Shown here: positions 43,857 through 52,357 of the stretch, one piece after another | Layout: every line of letters begins with the position of its first letter | How positions within the stretch are numbered: the stretch's first letter is position 1 | From: an uncultured Prevotellaceae bacterium | Lineage (GTDB): Bacteria; Bacteroidota; Bacteroidia; Bacteroidales; UBA932 | Length of the DNA stretch: 64,000 nt | Direction: 5' to 3' | Assembly (NCBI GenBank): GCA_947166905.1 | Contig: CAMVFZ010000001.1 | Span: 1-64,000 of the forward strand | Translations under genes and position numbers: made by a program | Notes under the pieces: model-generated | What the model was told of the DNA's origin: nothing | Database searches by the model: none | What the model saw: only the letters and a program-made list of their open reading frames with translations

Positions 43857-44789
43857 ATGAAACCTACACTTCTTGTTCTCGCTGCCGGTATGGGCAGCCG
43901 CTACGGCGGACTCAAGCAAATGGACACACTTGGACCTAACGGAGAAACTATCATCGACTACTCTATTTACGACGCAGTTCAGGCTGGCTTCGGTAAAGTA
44001 GTATACATCGTTCGCGAATACTTCCGCGAAGAATTCGAGGCTATCGTACGCAAGAAATACGCTAACGTAAAATGCGTTGACGGAGAGCCCCTCCAGTTCG
44101 TTTTCGTAACCCAGGAGCTGGACAAGATTCCTGCAGGCTTCGACGTTAACCCTGAAAGGCAGAAGCCCTGGGGTACAGCCCATGCAATGCTTATGGCTAA
44201 GGACGTAATCAACGAGCCTTTTGCCGTAATCAACGGTGACGACTTCTACGGCCGCGACTCCTTCAGGGTTATCGCAGAGTGGCTCCGCGCCCACGAGTCA
44301 TCCAAGGGCAACTACTGCATCGTAGGCTTCGCCCTGGAGAACACCCTTTCGGAGTCAGGTTCCGTTTCTCGCGGTATCTGCTTCTACGACAAGAACTATC
44401 AGCTTACAGACGTTGTAGAGCATCTTAACATTGCCCGCGAGGCCGATGGCAAGATTTACGGTGACAACTCCTCTACCGGAGCAACTCACGTAGAACTCAA
44501 GGGCAAGGACCTTTGCTCAATGAATATGTGGGGCTTTACCCCCGATTACTTTGCCAAGAGCGAAGATATCTTCAAGGTATTCCTCAAGAATTATGGCACA
44601 GAGCTCAAGAAAGAGTTCTACATCCCTTATGCAGTAGACTGCATGGTCAAGAGCGGTGACAAATGCGAGGTTCTTGCTACTGACAGCAAGTGGTTCGGCG
44701 TTACTTACAAGGAAGACCGTCCGGGCGTAGTTGCCAAGTTCAAAGAGCTCAGCGACAAAGGCGTATACCCTACCCCTCTTTACAAGTAA
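43857..44789 (+). CDS. Nucleotidyltransferase-family protein (sugar nucleotidylyltransferase-like)
   Basis: 310 residues. The N-terminal LVLAAGMGSRYGGLKQ is the GxGxR signature of NTP-transferases, and VINGDDFYG supplies the metal-binding Asp. The rest (about 130-310) is an alpha/beta extension seen in a Bacteroidota subfamily. The product is probably a nucleotide sugar, unknown which. It is divergent from ftsB and ten bases ahead of the CPBP protease; its neighbours include a second nucleotidyltransferase and a sugar kinase. Confidence 0.78.
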   Translation: MKPTLLVLAAGMGSRYGGLKQMDTLGPNGETIIDYSIYDAVQAGFGKVVYIVREYFREEFEAIVRKKYANVKCVDGEPLQFVFVTQELDKIPAGFDVNPERQKPWGTAHAMLMAKDVINEPFAVINGDDFYGRDSFRVIAEWLRAHESSKGNYCIVGFALENTLSESGSVSRGICFYDKNYQLTDVVEHLNIAREADGKIYGDNSSTGATHVELKGKDLCSMNMWGFTPDYFAKSEDIFKVFLKNYGTELKKEFYIPYAVDCMVKSGDKCEVLATDSKWFGVTYKEDRPGVVAKFKELSDKGVYPTPLYK

Positions 44790-44799
44790 TCATCGGTTT

Positions 44800-45729
44800 A
44801 TGGCTTTTTTCAAAAGAGGCAGAAATGCCAACTTCAGCATACTGAACAGTTTTTCCTGGCATGTACCGGGATTCGGAGGTCTGTTTTGCCAGTTGGGATG
44901 GTTCTTACTTGGCCTGCTGATTAGTGAACTCCTTAGCGCGCTCCTGCTAAAACTATCTCCGGGGCTCGGTCTTGAGTATGCTCAGCTGCTCTCCCCCATT
45001 TTGTTTATTCCTGGTATGGCAGCGTCACGCTTCCTTAGCAACAGGAACATGTATTTTGAGGATGGCTACAAGGTGAACTCTCCGCTTACCGGCAAGATCA
45101 ATCCCTGGCTTGCAGGCCTGCTCTGCTGCCTTGGCACCCTGGCTCTTGCTTTCCTGATGGACGGAGTCAGTTCCATCCTTCCCAAGATGCCGGATTATCT
45201 TGTAAAGGTAATGGAGACCTTACTGGGTGGAAACTTCTTTATCTGCTTCATCAGCGTAAGTATATTTGCGCCTGTATTCGAGGAATGGCTGATCCGCGGC
45301 GTTATGCTTCGTGGTCTGCTAAACCACAAGCGCGAGGATGGCCGCAGGGGCTACTCCCCTTTCTGGTCCATCGTCGCAACCTCAGCGGTATTCGCCCTCA
45401 TCCACATGAATATCTGGCAGGCTATACCGGCCTTTGCGCTTGGCTGCCTCTTCGGTTACGTTTATTACAAGACCGGAAGCCTTATGCTTACCATTCTGAT
45501 GCATTTCTTCAACAATACGCTGTCGCTGATTTCAGGCCATATATGGCCCGATAACGCCACAATGAACTGGAGCGATATCCTTGGCGGCGCAGAATACTAT
45601 GCCGTTGCAGCTGCCTGCCTGGCTGTTGTAATCCTTGTTGTGCTTAGGTTCAGGAGGATTGAGACGCCGGCTAACGGCGGATGCGAGCTTATCCCTGTTG
45701 AAGTTCCTTCAGAAGTTCCTCAGCCTTAG
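44800..45729 (+). CDS. CPBP family intramembrane metalloprotease
   Basis: 309 residues with about eight membrane helices. The three CPBP motifs are present: EEWLIRG (EExxxR), FALIHMNIW (FxxxH) and HFFNNTLS (HxxxN). Family members cleave membrane peptides or modify prenyl chains. Start at the ATG at 44800; an in-frame ATG 23 codons earlier lies inside the preceding gene. Its 3' end overlaps the convergent MurU-like gene by 41 bases, which is rare for functional genes. Confidence 0.85.
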   Translation: MAFFKRGRNANFSILNSFSWHVPGFGGLFCQLGWFLLGLLISELLSALLLKLSPGLGLEYAQLLSPILFIPGMAASRFLSNRNMYFEDGYKVNSPLTGKINPWLAGLLCCLGTLALAFLMDGVSSILPKMPDYLVKVMETLLGGNFFICFISVSIFAPVFEEWLIRGVMLRGLLNHKREDGRRGYSPFWSIVATSAVFALIHMNIWQAIPAFALGCLFGYVYYKTGSLMLTILMHFFNNTLSLISGHIWPDNATMNWSDILGGAEYYAVAAACLAVVILVVLRFRRIETPANGGCELIPVEVPSEVPQP

Positions 45730-46444
45730 CAAGACTGTCTACCTTGCCGATGTCAAGGATGCGGAGTCTTTCGGGGCAGAAGCCATAGATCGGATAACGG
45801 TCACATACAGAGACGTAGAAGTCGATGATGGGAAATCTGTCATCGACTTTTTCTTTGTCGAAGGCTTCAAAGATTGCATCGGACATCAGGTGGATGCCGG
45901 AAAAGGCCAGCATGCGGTAGTCCTTGGGGTTGATGTTGCCATAGGGGCTGCGGACTTCTCCTGTTGTGATGTTGGTCCAGCCGACAAGGCGAAGGTCGTC
46001 GTCAAAGAGAAGGTATCGGCTTGTCTGGCGTTCGCTTACCAGGATGGTTGATATTGCGCCTGGGTGTGCGTGTGCGCGGAAGGCGGCCAGGTCTACATCG
46101 GAGAGTATGTCTACGTTGTGTACAAGGAAGCTGCCGGTGCCTTCAAGCAGGGGGCGGGCGTAACGGATGCCGCCGCCGGTTTCGCGGAGGAGCTGGCGCT
46201 CGTCGGAGACTGCGATGGTGCGGCCGGGGACATCGGCGATGCCGGGTTGTTTCAGGAAGTTTATGATGGAGTCCGGGAAGTGGTGGACGTTTACGACGAA
46301 GTCGTCGTAGCCGTAGGTGGCTAGTTTGTCAATGACGTGGCGTAGCATGGGGACTCCGCCTACGGGGACGAGGGCTTTTGGCATTGTGTCGGTTAGCGGC
46401 CTTAGCCTGGTTCCCAGTCCCGCCGCAAATATCATTGCTTTCAT
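45689..46444 (-). CDS. murU: MurU-like N-acetylmuramate-1-phosphate uridylyltransferase
   Basis: 251-residue NTP-transferase. The N-terminus MIFAAGLGTRLRPLT has the GxGTRxRP motif, PKALVPVGG the substrate Lys, and VHNVDILSDVDL the metal Asp. MurU works with the kinase AmgK to recycle cell-wall MurNAc to UDP-MurNAc. Here an AmgK-like gene ends 31 bases upstream, which supports this reading over generic sugar nucleotidyltransferase. The 3' end overlaps the CPBP gene. Confidence 0.78.
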   Translation of the reverse strand: MKAMIFAAGLGTRLRPLTDTMPKALVPVGGVPMLRHVIDKLATYGYDDFVVNVHHFPDSIINFLKQPGIADVPGRTIAVSDERQLLRETGGGIRYARPLLEGTGSFLVHNVDILSDVDLAAFRAHAHPGAISTILVSERQTSRYLLFDDDLRLVGWTNITTGEVRSPYGNINPKDYRMLAFSGIHLMSDAIFEAFDKEKVDDRFPIIDFYVSVCDRYPIYGFCPERLRILDIGKVDSLAKAEELLKELQQG

Positions 46445-46474
46445 AATTGATCTTATAATTCCGAATATCCGGTA

Positions 46475-47896
46475 TTATAACCGTTTTTCTATGTCAAGTT
46501 CGCGATGGGTAATGCTGATCTTGATGTCGAACTTTTTGGCAAGGTGCTCGGCAAGGTGTTCGGCGCAGTAGACGCTGCGGTGCTGGCCGCCGGTGCAGCC
46601 GAAGCAGACCTGGAGGTGCGTGAATTTGCGCTCGATGAAGCGCTTGACGTGAACGTCTACCAGGCGGTATACGTTGTCAAGGAAGAAGAGGATCTCTCCG
46701 TCGTCTTCAAGGAACTTGATAACCTCTTTGTCCATGCCGTTGAACTGGCGATAGTACTCGTACTTGCCGGGGTTGTTTACGGCGCGGCAGTCAAAGACGT
46801 ATCCGCCGCCGTTGCCGCTGGTATCTACCGGTACGCCCTTCTTGTAAGCGAAGCTGTAGATGCTGACTTCCAGACGCTTATCTTCTGCAATCTCATAGAA
46901 CTGCTGCATCCTGGTGAGCTTGGACAGTACCTCGTTCAGGTAAGGATACTTGTCGAACGGGGTGCGGAGCAGGCGGCGCAGATTGTCGATTGCGAAGGGT
47001 ACGCTGGCCAGGAAGTGAGGCTTTTTCTCAAAGTAGCCCCTGAAACCGTAAGCACCCAGGGTCTGCAGATTGCGGAAGAGCACGAACTGGCGGAGCTTCT
47101 CACGGAAGTAGCCCTCGTCAAGATCCGGGAGATAAGTCCTTACGGAGCGCAGGTATGCAGACAGCATTTCCTGCTTCAGGTCTTCCGGATAACGGGCGCG
47201 TGCCTGCCAGATAAATGAGGCTACATCGTAGTAGATGGGGCCCTTGCGTCCACCTTGGAAATCTATGAAATAAGGAACATCGTCCTTGAGCATTACATTG
47301 CGGGCCTGGAAGTCGCGATACATGAAGGTATCGCCCATGTCTTCCAGCAGGTCTGCCTTGAACTTCTCAAAGTCGTCCTGAAGAAGAACCTCGTTGAAAT
47401 CCAGGCCGGTGGCCTTAAGGAAGCAGTATTTGAAATAGTTAAGGTCAAAGAGAATCATCCTCTCTCCGAAGGCGGGCTCAGGATAGCAAACGTTGAAGTC
47501 CAGACCCTCCGCGCCCTTGAACTGAATCTTTGGCAACTTTTCTACCACCTTGCAAAGGAGATCCCTCTCGTATGAAGAATACTCCCCGCTCTCACGGCCG
47601 TGAGAAACCTCGTTGTAAAGCACTGAGTCTCCCAGGTCTTCCTGGATGTAAGACATTCCGTCGGTGCTCACAGCCAGCACTTTAGGTACGTTGATACCCT
47701 TTTCTCCGAAGTGTTTGCTAAGGGAGATAAAGGCATTATTCTCATCTTTATTAGTACCTATTACTCCAACCACGGAAACCCTGCCGCCGCGTATGCGGAA
47801 GTACCTTCTGTTGCTGCCGGAGGAATTCATCTCCGTAATTTCCGTAGCCGTCTGGCCTGTATATTTCTCAAAAAGTTGCTTTAATACTTCTTCCAT
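46475..47896 (-). CDS. AmgK-like sugar kinase fused to a RapZ C-terminal domain
   Basis: 473 residues. The first about 330 are an APH-fold kinase of the AmgK type: SGSNRRYFRI near the start, catalytic loop YRDFQARN (193-200, Tyr in place of the usual His) and metal Asp in YFIDFQGG (212). Residues about 340-473 match the RapZ C-terminal domain: EVSIYSFAYKKG and CFGCTGGQHRSV (434-441 core). In E. coli that domain senses glucosamine-6-phosphate and controls amino-sugar supply. With the adjoining MurU the pair suggests wall-sugar recycling tied to amino-sugar sensing. Divergent from pncB. Confidence 0.85.
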   Translation of the reverse strand: MEEVLKQLFEKYTGQTATEITEMNSSGSNRRYFRIRGGRVSVVGVIGTNKDENNAFISLSKHFGEKGINVPKVLAVSTDGMSYIQEDLGDSVLYNEVSHGRESGEYSSYERDLLCKVVEKLPKIQFKGAEGLDFNVCYPEPAFGERMILFDLNYFKYCFLKATGLDFNEVLLQDDFEKFKADLLEDMGDTFMYRDFQARNVMLKDDVPYFIDFQGGRKGPIYYDVASFIWQARARYPEDLKQEMLSAYLRSVRTYLPDLDEGYFREKLRQFVLFRNLQTLGAYGFRGYFEKKPHFLASVPFAIDNLRRLLRTPFDKYPYLNEVLSKLTRMQQFYEIAEDKRLEVSIYSFAYKKGVPVDTSGNGGGYVFDCRAVNNPGKYEYYRQFNGMDKEVIKFLEDDGEILFFLDNVYRLVDVHVKRFIERKFTHLQVCFGCTGGQHRSVYCAEHLAEHLAKKFDIKISITHRELDIEKRL

Positions 47897-47936
47897 TCTT
47901 AGGGTGTTTATTGCTGCGAATTTACTAAATATGTTT

Positions 47937-47944
47937 TATATTTG
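47937..47944 (+). promoter_or_regulatory. -7 box of pncB
   Basis: TATATTTG, 29 bases before the ATG at 47973, in the 76-base gap shared with the divergent kinase-RapZ gene. Confidence 0.5.
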
Positions 47945-47972
47945 CATAATAGAATAGTTGAAAAAATCGCTT

Positions 47973-49463
47973 ATGGATAAATATTATTCCTATTGCTCGG
48001 ACAAGTACCAGTATACGATGGGAAAATCCTTTCTGGACTGCGGTAAGGCAGAGGAAATCGCCGTATTCAACCTGTTTTACAGAAAAGCCCCGGAAAACAA
48101 CAACTGGGCAGTGGTAAGCGGCACCCAGGAGATTATAGACCTGGTGCTGAACCTTGGCACTATGCCGGAGGATTTCTATGAGAAGTTCCTTCCCGGAGAA
48201 GAATACGCAGAATTCCGTAAATACCTGTCTACCTTAAAGTTCACTGGCAATGTTTACGCAATGAGGGAGGGTGAGATTGCCTTTCCTAACCAGCCGATAG
48301 TAATAGTAGAAGCGCCCCTGGTCCAGGCTCAGATCCTTGAGACCCCGATGCTCTGCATCATGAACCATCAGATGGCCGTCGCAACCAAGGCTTCACGCGT
48401 ATGCAGGGCAACCGACCATCCCGTTAGCGAGTTCGGTTCCCGTCGCGCCCACGGTCCCTGGGCTGCCATTTACGGTGCCAAGGCCGCCATCATCGCCGGT
48501 TGCGCCAGCTCTTCCAACATAATTACTGGTGTATTCAACGGAGTTCCGTCAACAGGCACTATGGCCCATAGCTTCGTTACCTCTTACGGCAGCAGCGTAG
48601 AAGGCGAGCATCAGGCCTTCTGTGACTATATCAAGACCCATCGCGGGGAAAACCTGATCCTTCTTATTGACACTTACGACACCCTGCGCTGCGGAGTTCT
48701 CAACGCAATACGTTCCTTCAAAGAGAACGGAATTGACGACAATTATCCTTACGGCTACGGCATCCGCCTTGACAGCGGAGACCTTGCATACCTTTCCGTA
48801 AAGGTTCGCGAAATACTTGACGCTCACGGACTTAAGAACTGTAAGATTTTTGCCACCAACTCTTTGGACGAGTACCTTATCAGCGACCTGGAGCGCCAGG
48901 GCGCCAGGATAGATTCCTACGGAGTAGGCGACGCCATCGCCACCAGCAAGGCGGCCCCCTGCTTTGGCAACGTTTATAAACTTGTACAGCTTGGCGGCGA
49001 GCCCGTGCTCAAGCGCTCTGAAGACACCATCAAACTTATCAACCCTGGCTTCCAGATCACATACCGCATCATCGTCAATGATCCGGCCCTGGGAGAAAGG
49101 TTCAAGGCCGATGTCACCTGCATGCGCGGGGATTACACATCCCGCAGCATAGAGGCCGGTGAAGAGTTCACCATCTACGACGAGCAGGACCGCTTCAAGC
49201 ACAAGACCTTCGAGAAGGGCTCTTATTCATGGCGCAAAATGCAGCTGCCTGTAATTCAGGATGGCAAACGCTGCGAGGTTCCCCACACCCTTCAGGAGAA
49301 GAAGACCTTCTATAAAGATAACCTGATGCACTTCAGTCCTACTGAGACACGTCTTATCAATCCACATTACTATAAGGTTGATATCTCCGAGGAACTACGG
49401 GCAGAAAAGATACAAATTCTAGAGCGGATAAACTCCCAAATAGAAGCGTTTAGCATAGATTAA
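47973..49463 (+). CDS. pncB: Nicotinate phosphoribosyltransferase PncB
   Basis: 496-residue enzyme of NAD salvage joining nicotinate to PRPP with ATP use. Conserved parts: YQYTMGKSF at the N-terminus, EFGSRRAHGPWAA with the phosphorylated-His region, FVTSYGSSVEGEHQAF, IRLDSGDLAYLS, and FATNSLDEYLI. Start at ATG 47973; a TTG five codons upstream is possible but less likely. A terminator follows its stop. Confidence 0.95.
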   Translation: MDKYYSYCSDKYQYTMGKSFLDCGKAEEIAVFNLFYRKAPENNNWAVVSGTQEIIDLVLNLGTMPEDFYEKFLPGEEYAEFRKYLSTLKFTGNVYAMREGEIAFPNQPIVIVEAPLVQAQILETPMLCIMNHQMAVATKASRVCRATDHPVSEFGSRRAHGPWAAIYGAKAAIIAGCASSSNIITGVFNGVPSTGTMAHSFVTSYGSSVEGEHQAFCDYIKTHRGENLILLIDTYDTLRCGVLNAIRSFKENGIDDNYPYGYGIRLDSGDLAYLSVKVREILDAHGLKNCKIFATNSLDEYLISDLERQGARIDSYGVGDAIATSKAAPCFGNVYKLVQLGGEPVLKRSEDTIKLINPGFQITYRIIVNDPALGERFKADVTCMRGDYTSRSIEAGEEFTIYDEQDRFKHKTFEKGSYSWRKMQLPVIQDGKRCEVPHTLQEKKTFYKDNLMHFSPTETRLINPHYYKVDISEELRAEKIQILERINSQIEAFSID

Positions 49464-49467
49464 TTGT

Positions 49468-49518
49468 AAATCTGCCCTTTTAACTTATGATAAATAAGCA
49501 AAAGAGCAGATTTTTTTT
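49468..49518 (+). terminator. Terminator after pncB
   Basis: AAATCTGC (49468-49475) pairs with GCAGATTT (49506-49513), with CTTTT/AAAAG inside, followed by a run of T. Confidence 0.85.
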
Positions 49519-49526
49519 AAAAATTG

Positions 49527-49558
49527 TTTGTTAGAACGGCAATTTTGTACTAAATTTG
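49527..49558 (+). promoter_or_regulatory. Promoter of the buk-ilvE-vor cluster
   Basis: TTTG (49527-49530), a 20-base spacer and TAAATTTG (49551-49558): a full consensus match, 34 bases before the buk ATG. Confidence 0.8.
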
Positions 49559-49592
49559 AAACAATTAAACCATAACTATTCCACGCGAACTG

Positions 49593-50759
49593 ATGAAGAT
49601 TGTAGAGAATATTAACGGTATGCCCCCTGTGGGCAATGTACTGGTAGTTAATACTGGTTCAATAACGACTAAATTCGGATATTATGTAGACGGCGAGGTT
49701 GTCCTTGACCGCAAGCTTGAACATACGGTAGAAGAACTGTCCATATTCAAGGATGTTATGGAACAGGACAGGATGCGTACGCAGGCCATACTTGAAGCCC
49801 TTGTAGAACTTGGCGTCAAGTTGGAAGACATCGACATTGTCATGTGCCGCGGCGGACTCTTCACCCCTTGTATCACCGGTGTATATAATGTTAATGACGA
49901 TATGAAGGAGGTTCTGTCCTCCAGTCGTGACGGCAACCATGCCTGCAACCTCAGCGCCCTTATCGGCGACGAGATCGCAGAAGAAATAAATAGAATAAGG
50001 GAAGAAAAGGGGCTGAAGCCCCGGTTCGGCAAGTGCGTCGCCTATGTGGCAGATCCGCCCATGGCAGACGAGATGCTCCCCGAATGCCATATTGGAGGCA
50101 TCCCGGAGTTCCCCCGCAAAACCCTCTTCCACGCCCTTAACACCCGCGCCATTATGCGCAGGTACCTGCGTGAGACCGGCCGCAAGGCAGAAGACACTGC
50201 GGCCATCATCTGCCACATGGGCGGCGGAGTTACCATTTCACTTCATAAAGGCGGCAAGGTAATTGATACCTCTCACGGCCTTGGCGGCGACGGCCCTATC
50301 ACCCCGGAGCGCGCAGGCTGCTGCCCGCCCTATCCGCTTATCGACATGTGCTTCAGCGGTGAATACACCAAAAAAGAAATCAAGAAGAAGCTCATCGGCC
50401 ACGGAGGCGCTGTAGCTTACTTCGGTACAAACGATATGCGCATCGTAGAGCAGCGTGCCCTTGAAGGCAGACCGGAATACGTTGTATTCATGAAGGCCTT
50501 CATTCTGAACATAGCCAAGTACATCGTCGCACAGGCTGCCGTTGTAGACGGAAAGGTAGATATCATCATACTGACCGGCGGTGTCGCATACAGCAAATAT
50601 ATTACTGACGAAATTACCAAGAAAGTCAACTGGCTTGCTCCCGTAAAGGTTTATCCCGGAGAGAACGAGCTCGGATCCCTGGCAGAAAACGGCTACATTA
50701 TACTGGCCGGCGCCACCAAGATCCACACCTATAATAAAGATAAGATAATCGAAGATTAA
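49593..50759 (+). CDS. buk: Butyrate kinase (branched-chain acyl kinase)
   Basis: 388-residue acetate-kinase-family enzyme turning acyl phosphate and ADP into acid and ATP. Motifs: VVNTGSITTKFG (phosphate 1), ICHMGGGVTISLHKGGKVIDTSHGLGGDGPITPERAG split by the adenosine region, and ILTGGVAYS. The gene is followed by ilvE and a 2-oxoacid:ferredoxin oxidoreductase, so the acids are probably isobutyrate, isovalerate or 2-methylbutyrate rather than, or as well as, butyrate. The partner phosphate butyryltransferase is not in the window. Confidence 0.9.
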   Translation: MKIVENINGMPPVGNVLVVNTGSITTKFGYYVDGEVVLDRKLEHTVEELSIFKDVMEQDRMRTQAILEALVELGVKLEDIDIVMCRGGLFTPCITGVYNVNDDMKEVLSSSRDGNHACNLSALIGDEIAEEINRIREEKGLKPRFGKCVAYVADPPMADEMLPECHIGGIPEFPRKTLFHALNTRAIMRRYLRETGRKAEDTAAIICHMGGGVTISLHKGGKVIDTSHGLGGDGPITPERAGCCPPYPLIDMCFSGEYTKKEIKKKLIGHGGAVAYFGTNDMRIVEQRALEGRPEYVVFMKAFILNIAKYIVAQAAVVDGKVDIIILTGGVAYSKYITDEITKKVNWLAPVKVYPGENELGSLAENGYIILAGATKIHTYNKDKIIED

Positions 50760-50787
50760 CAATCGGACACATAATTATAAAACATAT

Positions 50788-51828
50788 ATGGCAAAAATAG
50801 ATTACTCTCAGAGGTCCTTCAGCTACTATCCCACCAACGCAATCATTTCTGCGAAATGCATTGACGGCGTGTGGACAGAGCCTGAGCTAAGCGACAGCTT
50901 CGAGCTAAGCCTACACTGCTTCGCAGGTGTATTCCACTATGCACCTTCTTGCTTCGAGGGCGCAAAAGCTTTCATGGGAGTTGACGGCAAGGTTCGTCTC
51001 TTCCGCCCGGACGAGAACGCTAAACGAATGATCAACAGCGCAAAGTATCTGGACATGCCCTACCCTTCAGTAGAGATGTTCGTGGATATGTGCGTAAAGT
51101 GTATCCAGGCAAACTGGGAGCATATTCCTCCCTATGAGTCAGGTGCGTCACTTTACCTTAGGCCCGTGCTCTTTGGCATCAATCCGGGCCTTGGTATCAA
51201 ATCTTCAAAAGACGTAATGTTCGTTGTAATGTGCTCTGGTGTAGGTACTTATTCCGGCGCAAAGAGCCTTAGCACAGGTACCGCCGTGCTTTCCCGCAAC
51301 TACGACCGTGCCGCAACTCACGGCAGCGGCGGATACAAGCTGGGAGCCAACTACGCCCAGAGCCTCCACGCCTACAACATTGCACACGATGCTGGCTACA
51401 GGGAGCTTCTCTTCCTTGACAGCGCAACCCATACGCATATAGAGGAATTCGGCTCATCCAACTTCTTCGCAATCAAAGGGGACACCTATATCACCCCTGA
51501 TTCCTCAAGCGTACTTCCTTCCATCACCAACAAGAGCCTTCGCACCGTAGCAAAGGAGTTCGGCCTCAAAGTAGAGCGCAGAATGGTAATGGTAGATGAG
51601 CTTGCCACCTTCGACGAAGTCAATTCCTGCGGAACAGCCGTTGTAATCACTCCTATCAGCCGCATCGACGACAAGCCTACCCTTGAGGGCAGCGAGATTA
51701 CCCGCAGTTTCAGCTACGGAGAAGAGTGCGGAGAGATAAGCCGCAAGCTTTACAACCGAATCATCGGCATCCAGAAAGGCCTTGAGGAAGACACCTACGG
51801 CTGGTGCCTGTTCGTGGAGCCCAAGTAA
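50788..51828 (+). CDS. ilvE: Branched-chain amino-acid aminotransferase
   Basis: 346-residue PLP fold-type IV enzyme exchanging valine, leucine and isoleucine with their 2-oxoacids. The Schiff-base Lys is in HGSGGYKLGANYAQ, and EFGSSNFFAIKGD with the C-terminal GTAVVITPISRI loop bind phosphate and PLP. It lies between buk and vor genes, 28 bases after buk, consistent with the first step of branched-chain amino-acid fermentation. Confidence 0.93.
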   Translation: MAKIDYSQRSFSYYPTNAIISAKCIDGVWTEPELSDSFELSLHCFAGVFHYAPSCFEGAKAFMGVDGKVRLFRPDENAKRMINSAKYLDMPYPSVEMFVDMCVKCIQANWEHIPPYESGASLYLRPVLFGINPGLGIKSSKDVMFVVMCSGVGTYSGAKSLSTGTAVLSRNYDRAATHGSGGYKLGANYAQSLHAYNIAHDAGYRELLFLDSATHTHIEEFGSSNFFAIKGDTYITPDSSSVLPSITNKSLRTVAKEFGLKVERRMVMVDELATFDEVNSCGTAVVITPISRIDDKPTLEGSEITRSFSYGEECGEISRKLYNRIIGIQKGLEEDTYGWCLFVEPK

Positions 51829-51830
51829 CC

Positions 51831-52100
51831 ATGAAGGATAAGGTTGCGGCTCTGTTGCAGGAGCACAAGGTAGACGAGGCCATTTCCATTATAGAGGCCT
51901 TTAAGGCCGATGGTGGCCGGATGGACGACGTCCTTTACTACCTTCTTGGCAACGCCTGGCGCAAGAAAGGCAACTGGCAGATGGCAATAAACAATTATAA
52001 CGAAGCCATACGCCTTAACCCCGACTCCCCCGCCGCCGGTGCACTGGAGATCGCAAACGAAATACTCGGCTTTTATAACAAAGACCTATATAATCCTTGA
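51831..52100 (+). CDS. Small TPR-like protein
   Basis: 89 residues. Two tetratricopeptide-like helix pairs are visible: AALLQEHKVDEAISIIEAF and YYLLGNAWRKKGNWQMAINN...YNEAIRLNPDSPA (canonical TPR spacing). It starts two bases after ilvE (ATG at 51831) and precedes the ferredoxin subunit. It may act as an assembly or docking factor for the oxidoreductase; the role is inferred from position. Confidence 0.75.
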   Translation: MKDKVAALLQEHKVDEAISIIEAFKADGGRMDDVLYYLLGNAWRKKGNWQMAINNYNEAIRLNPDSPAAGALEIANEILGFYNKDLYNP

Positions 52101-52124
52101 AACAACAATTAAAACAATAGGACT

Positions 52125-52355
52125 ATGGCAAAGATGAAAGGAGCTACATTGGTAGACATCGAACGCTGCAAAGGCTGCGGCTTGTGCGTTGTCGCCTGTC
52201 CCCTGAACGTTTTGGCCCTGACAACTAAAAATGTCAACCAAAAGGGTTACAACTATGCTGAGACCGTCCTTGAGGATACCTGTACAGGATGTACTTCCTG
52301 CGCAGTCGTATGCCCGGACGGATGTATAACCGTTTACCGTAAGAAGGAGGAATAA
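52125..52355 (+). CDS. vorD: 2-oxoacid:ferredoxin oxidoreductase, ferredoxin (delta) subunit
   Basis: 76-residue polyferredoxin with two 4Fe-4S motifs: CKGCGLCVVACP and CTGCTSCAVVCP. Electron-transfer subunit of the VorABCD-type enzyme. It is two bases before vorB and belongs to the same operon. Confidence 0.9.
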   Translation: MAKMKGATLVDIERCKGCGLCVVACPLNVLALTTKNVNQKGYNYAETVLEDTCTGCTSCAVVCPDGCITVYRKKEE

Positions 52356-52357
52356 CT

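Noticed and set aside
49593-50759. Acetate kinase for buk
   Set aside because: The sequence follows butyrate-kinase motifs and length, and the neighbours act on branched-chain acids.
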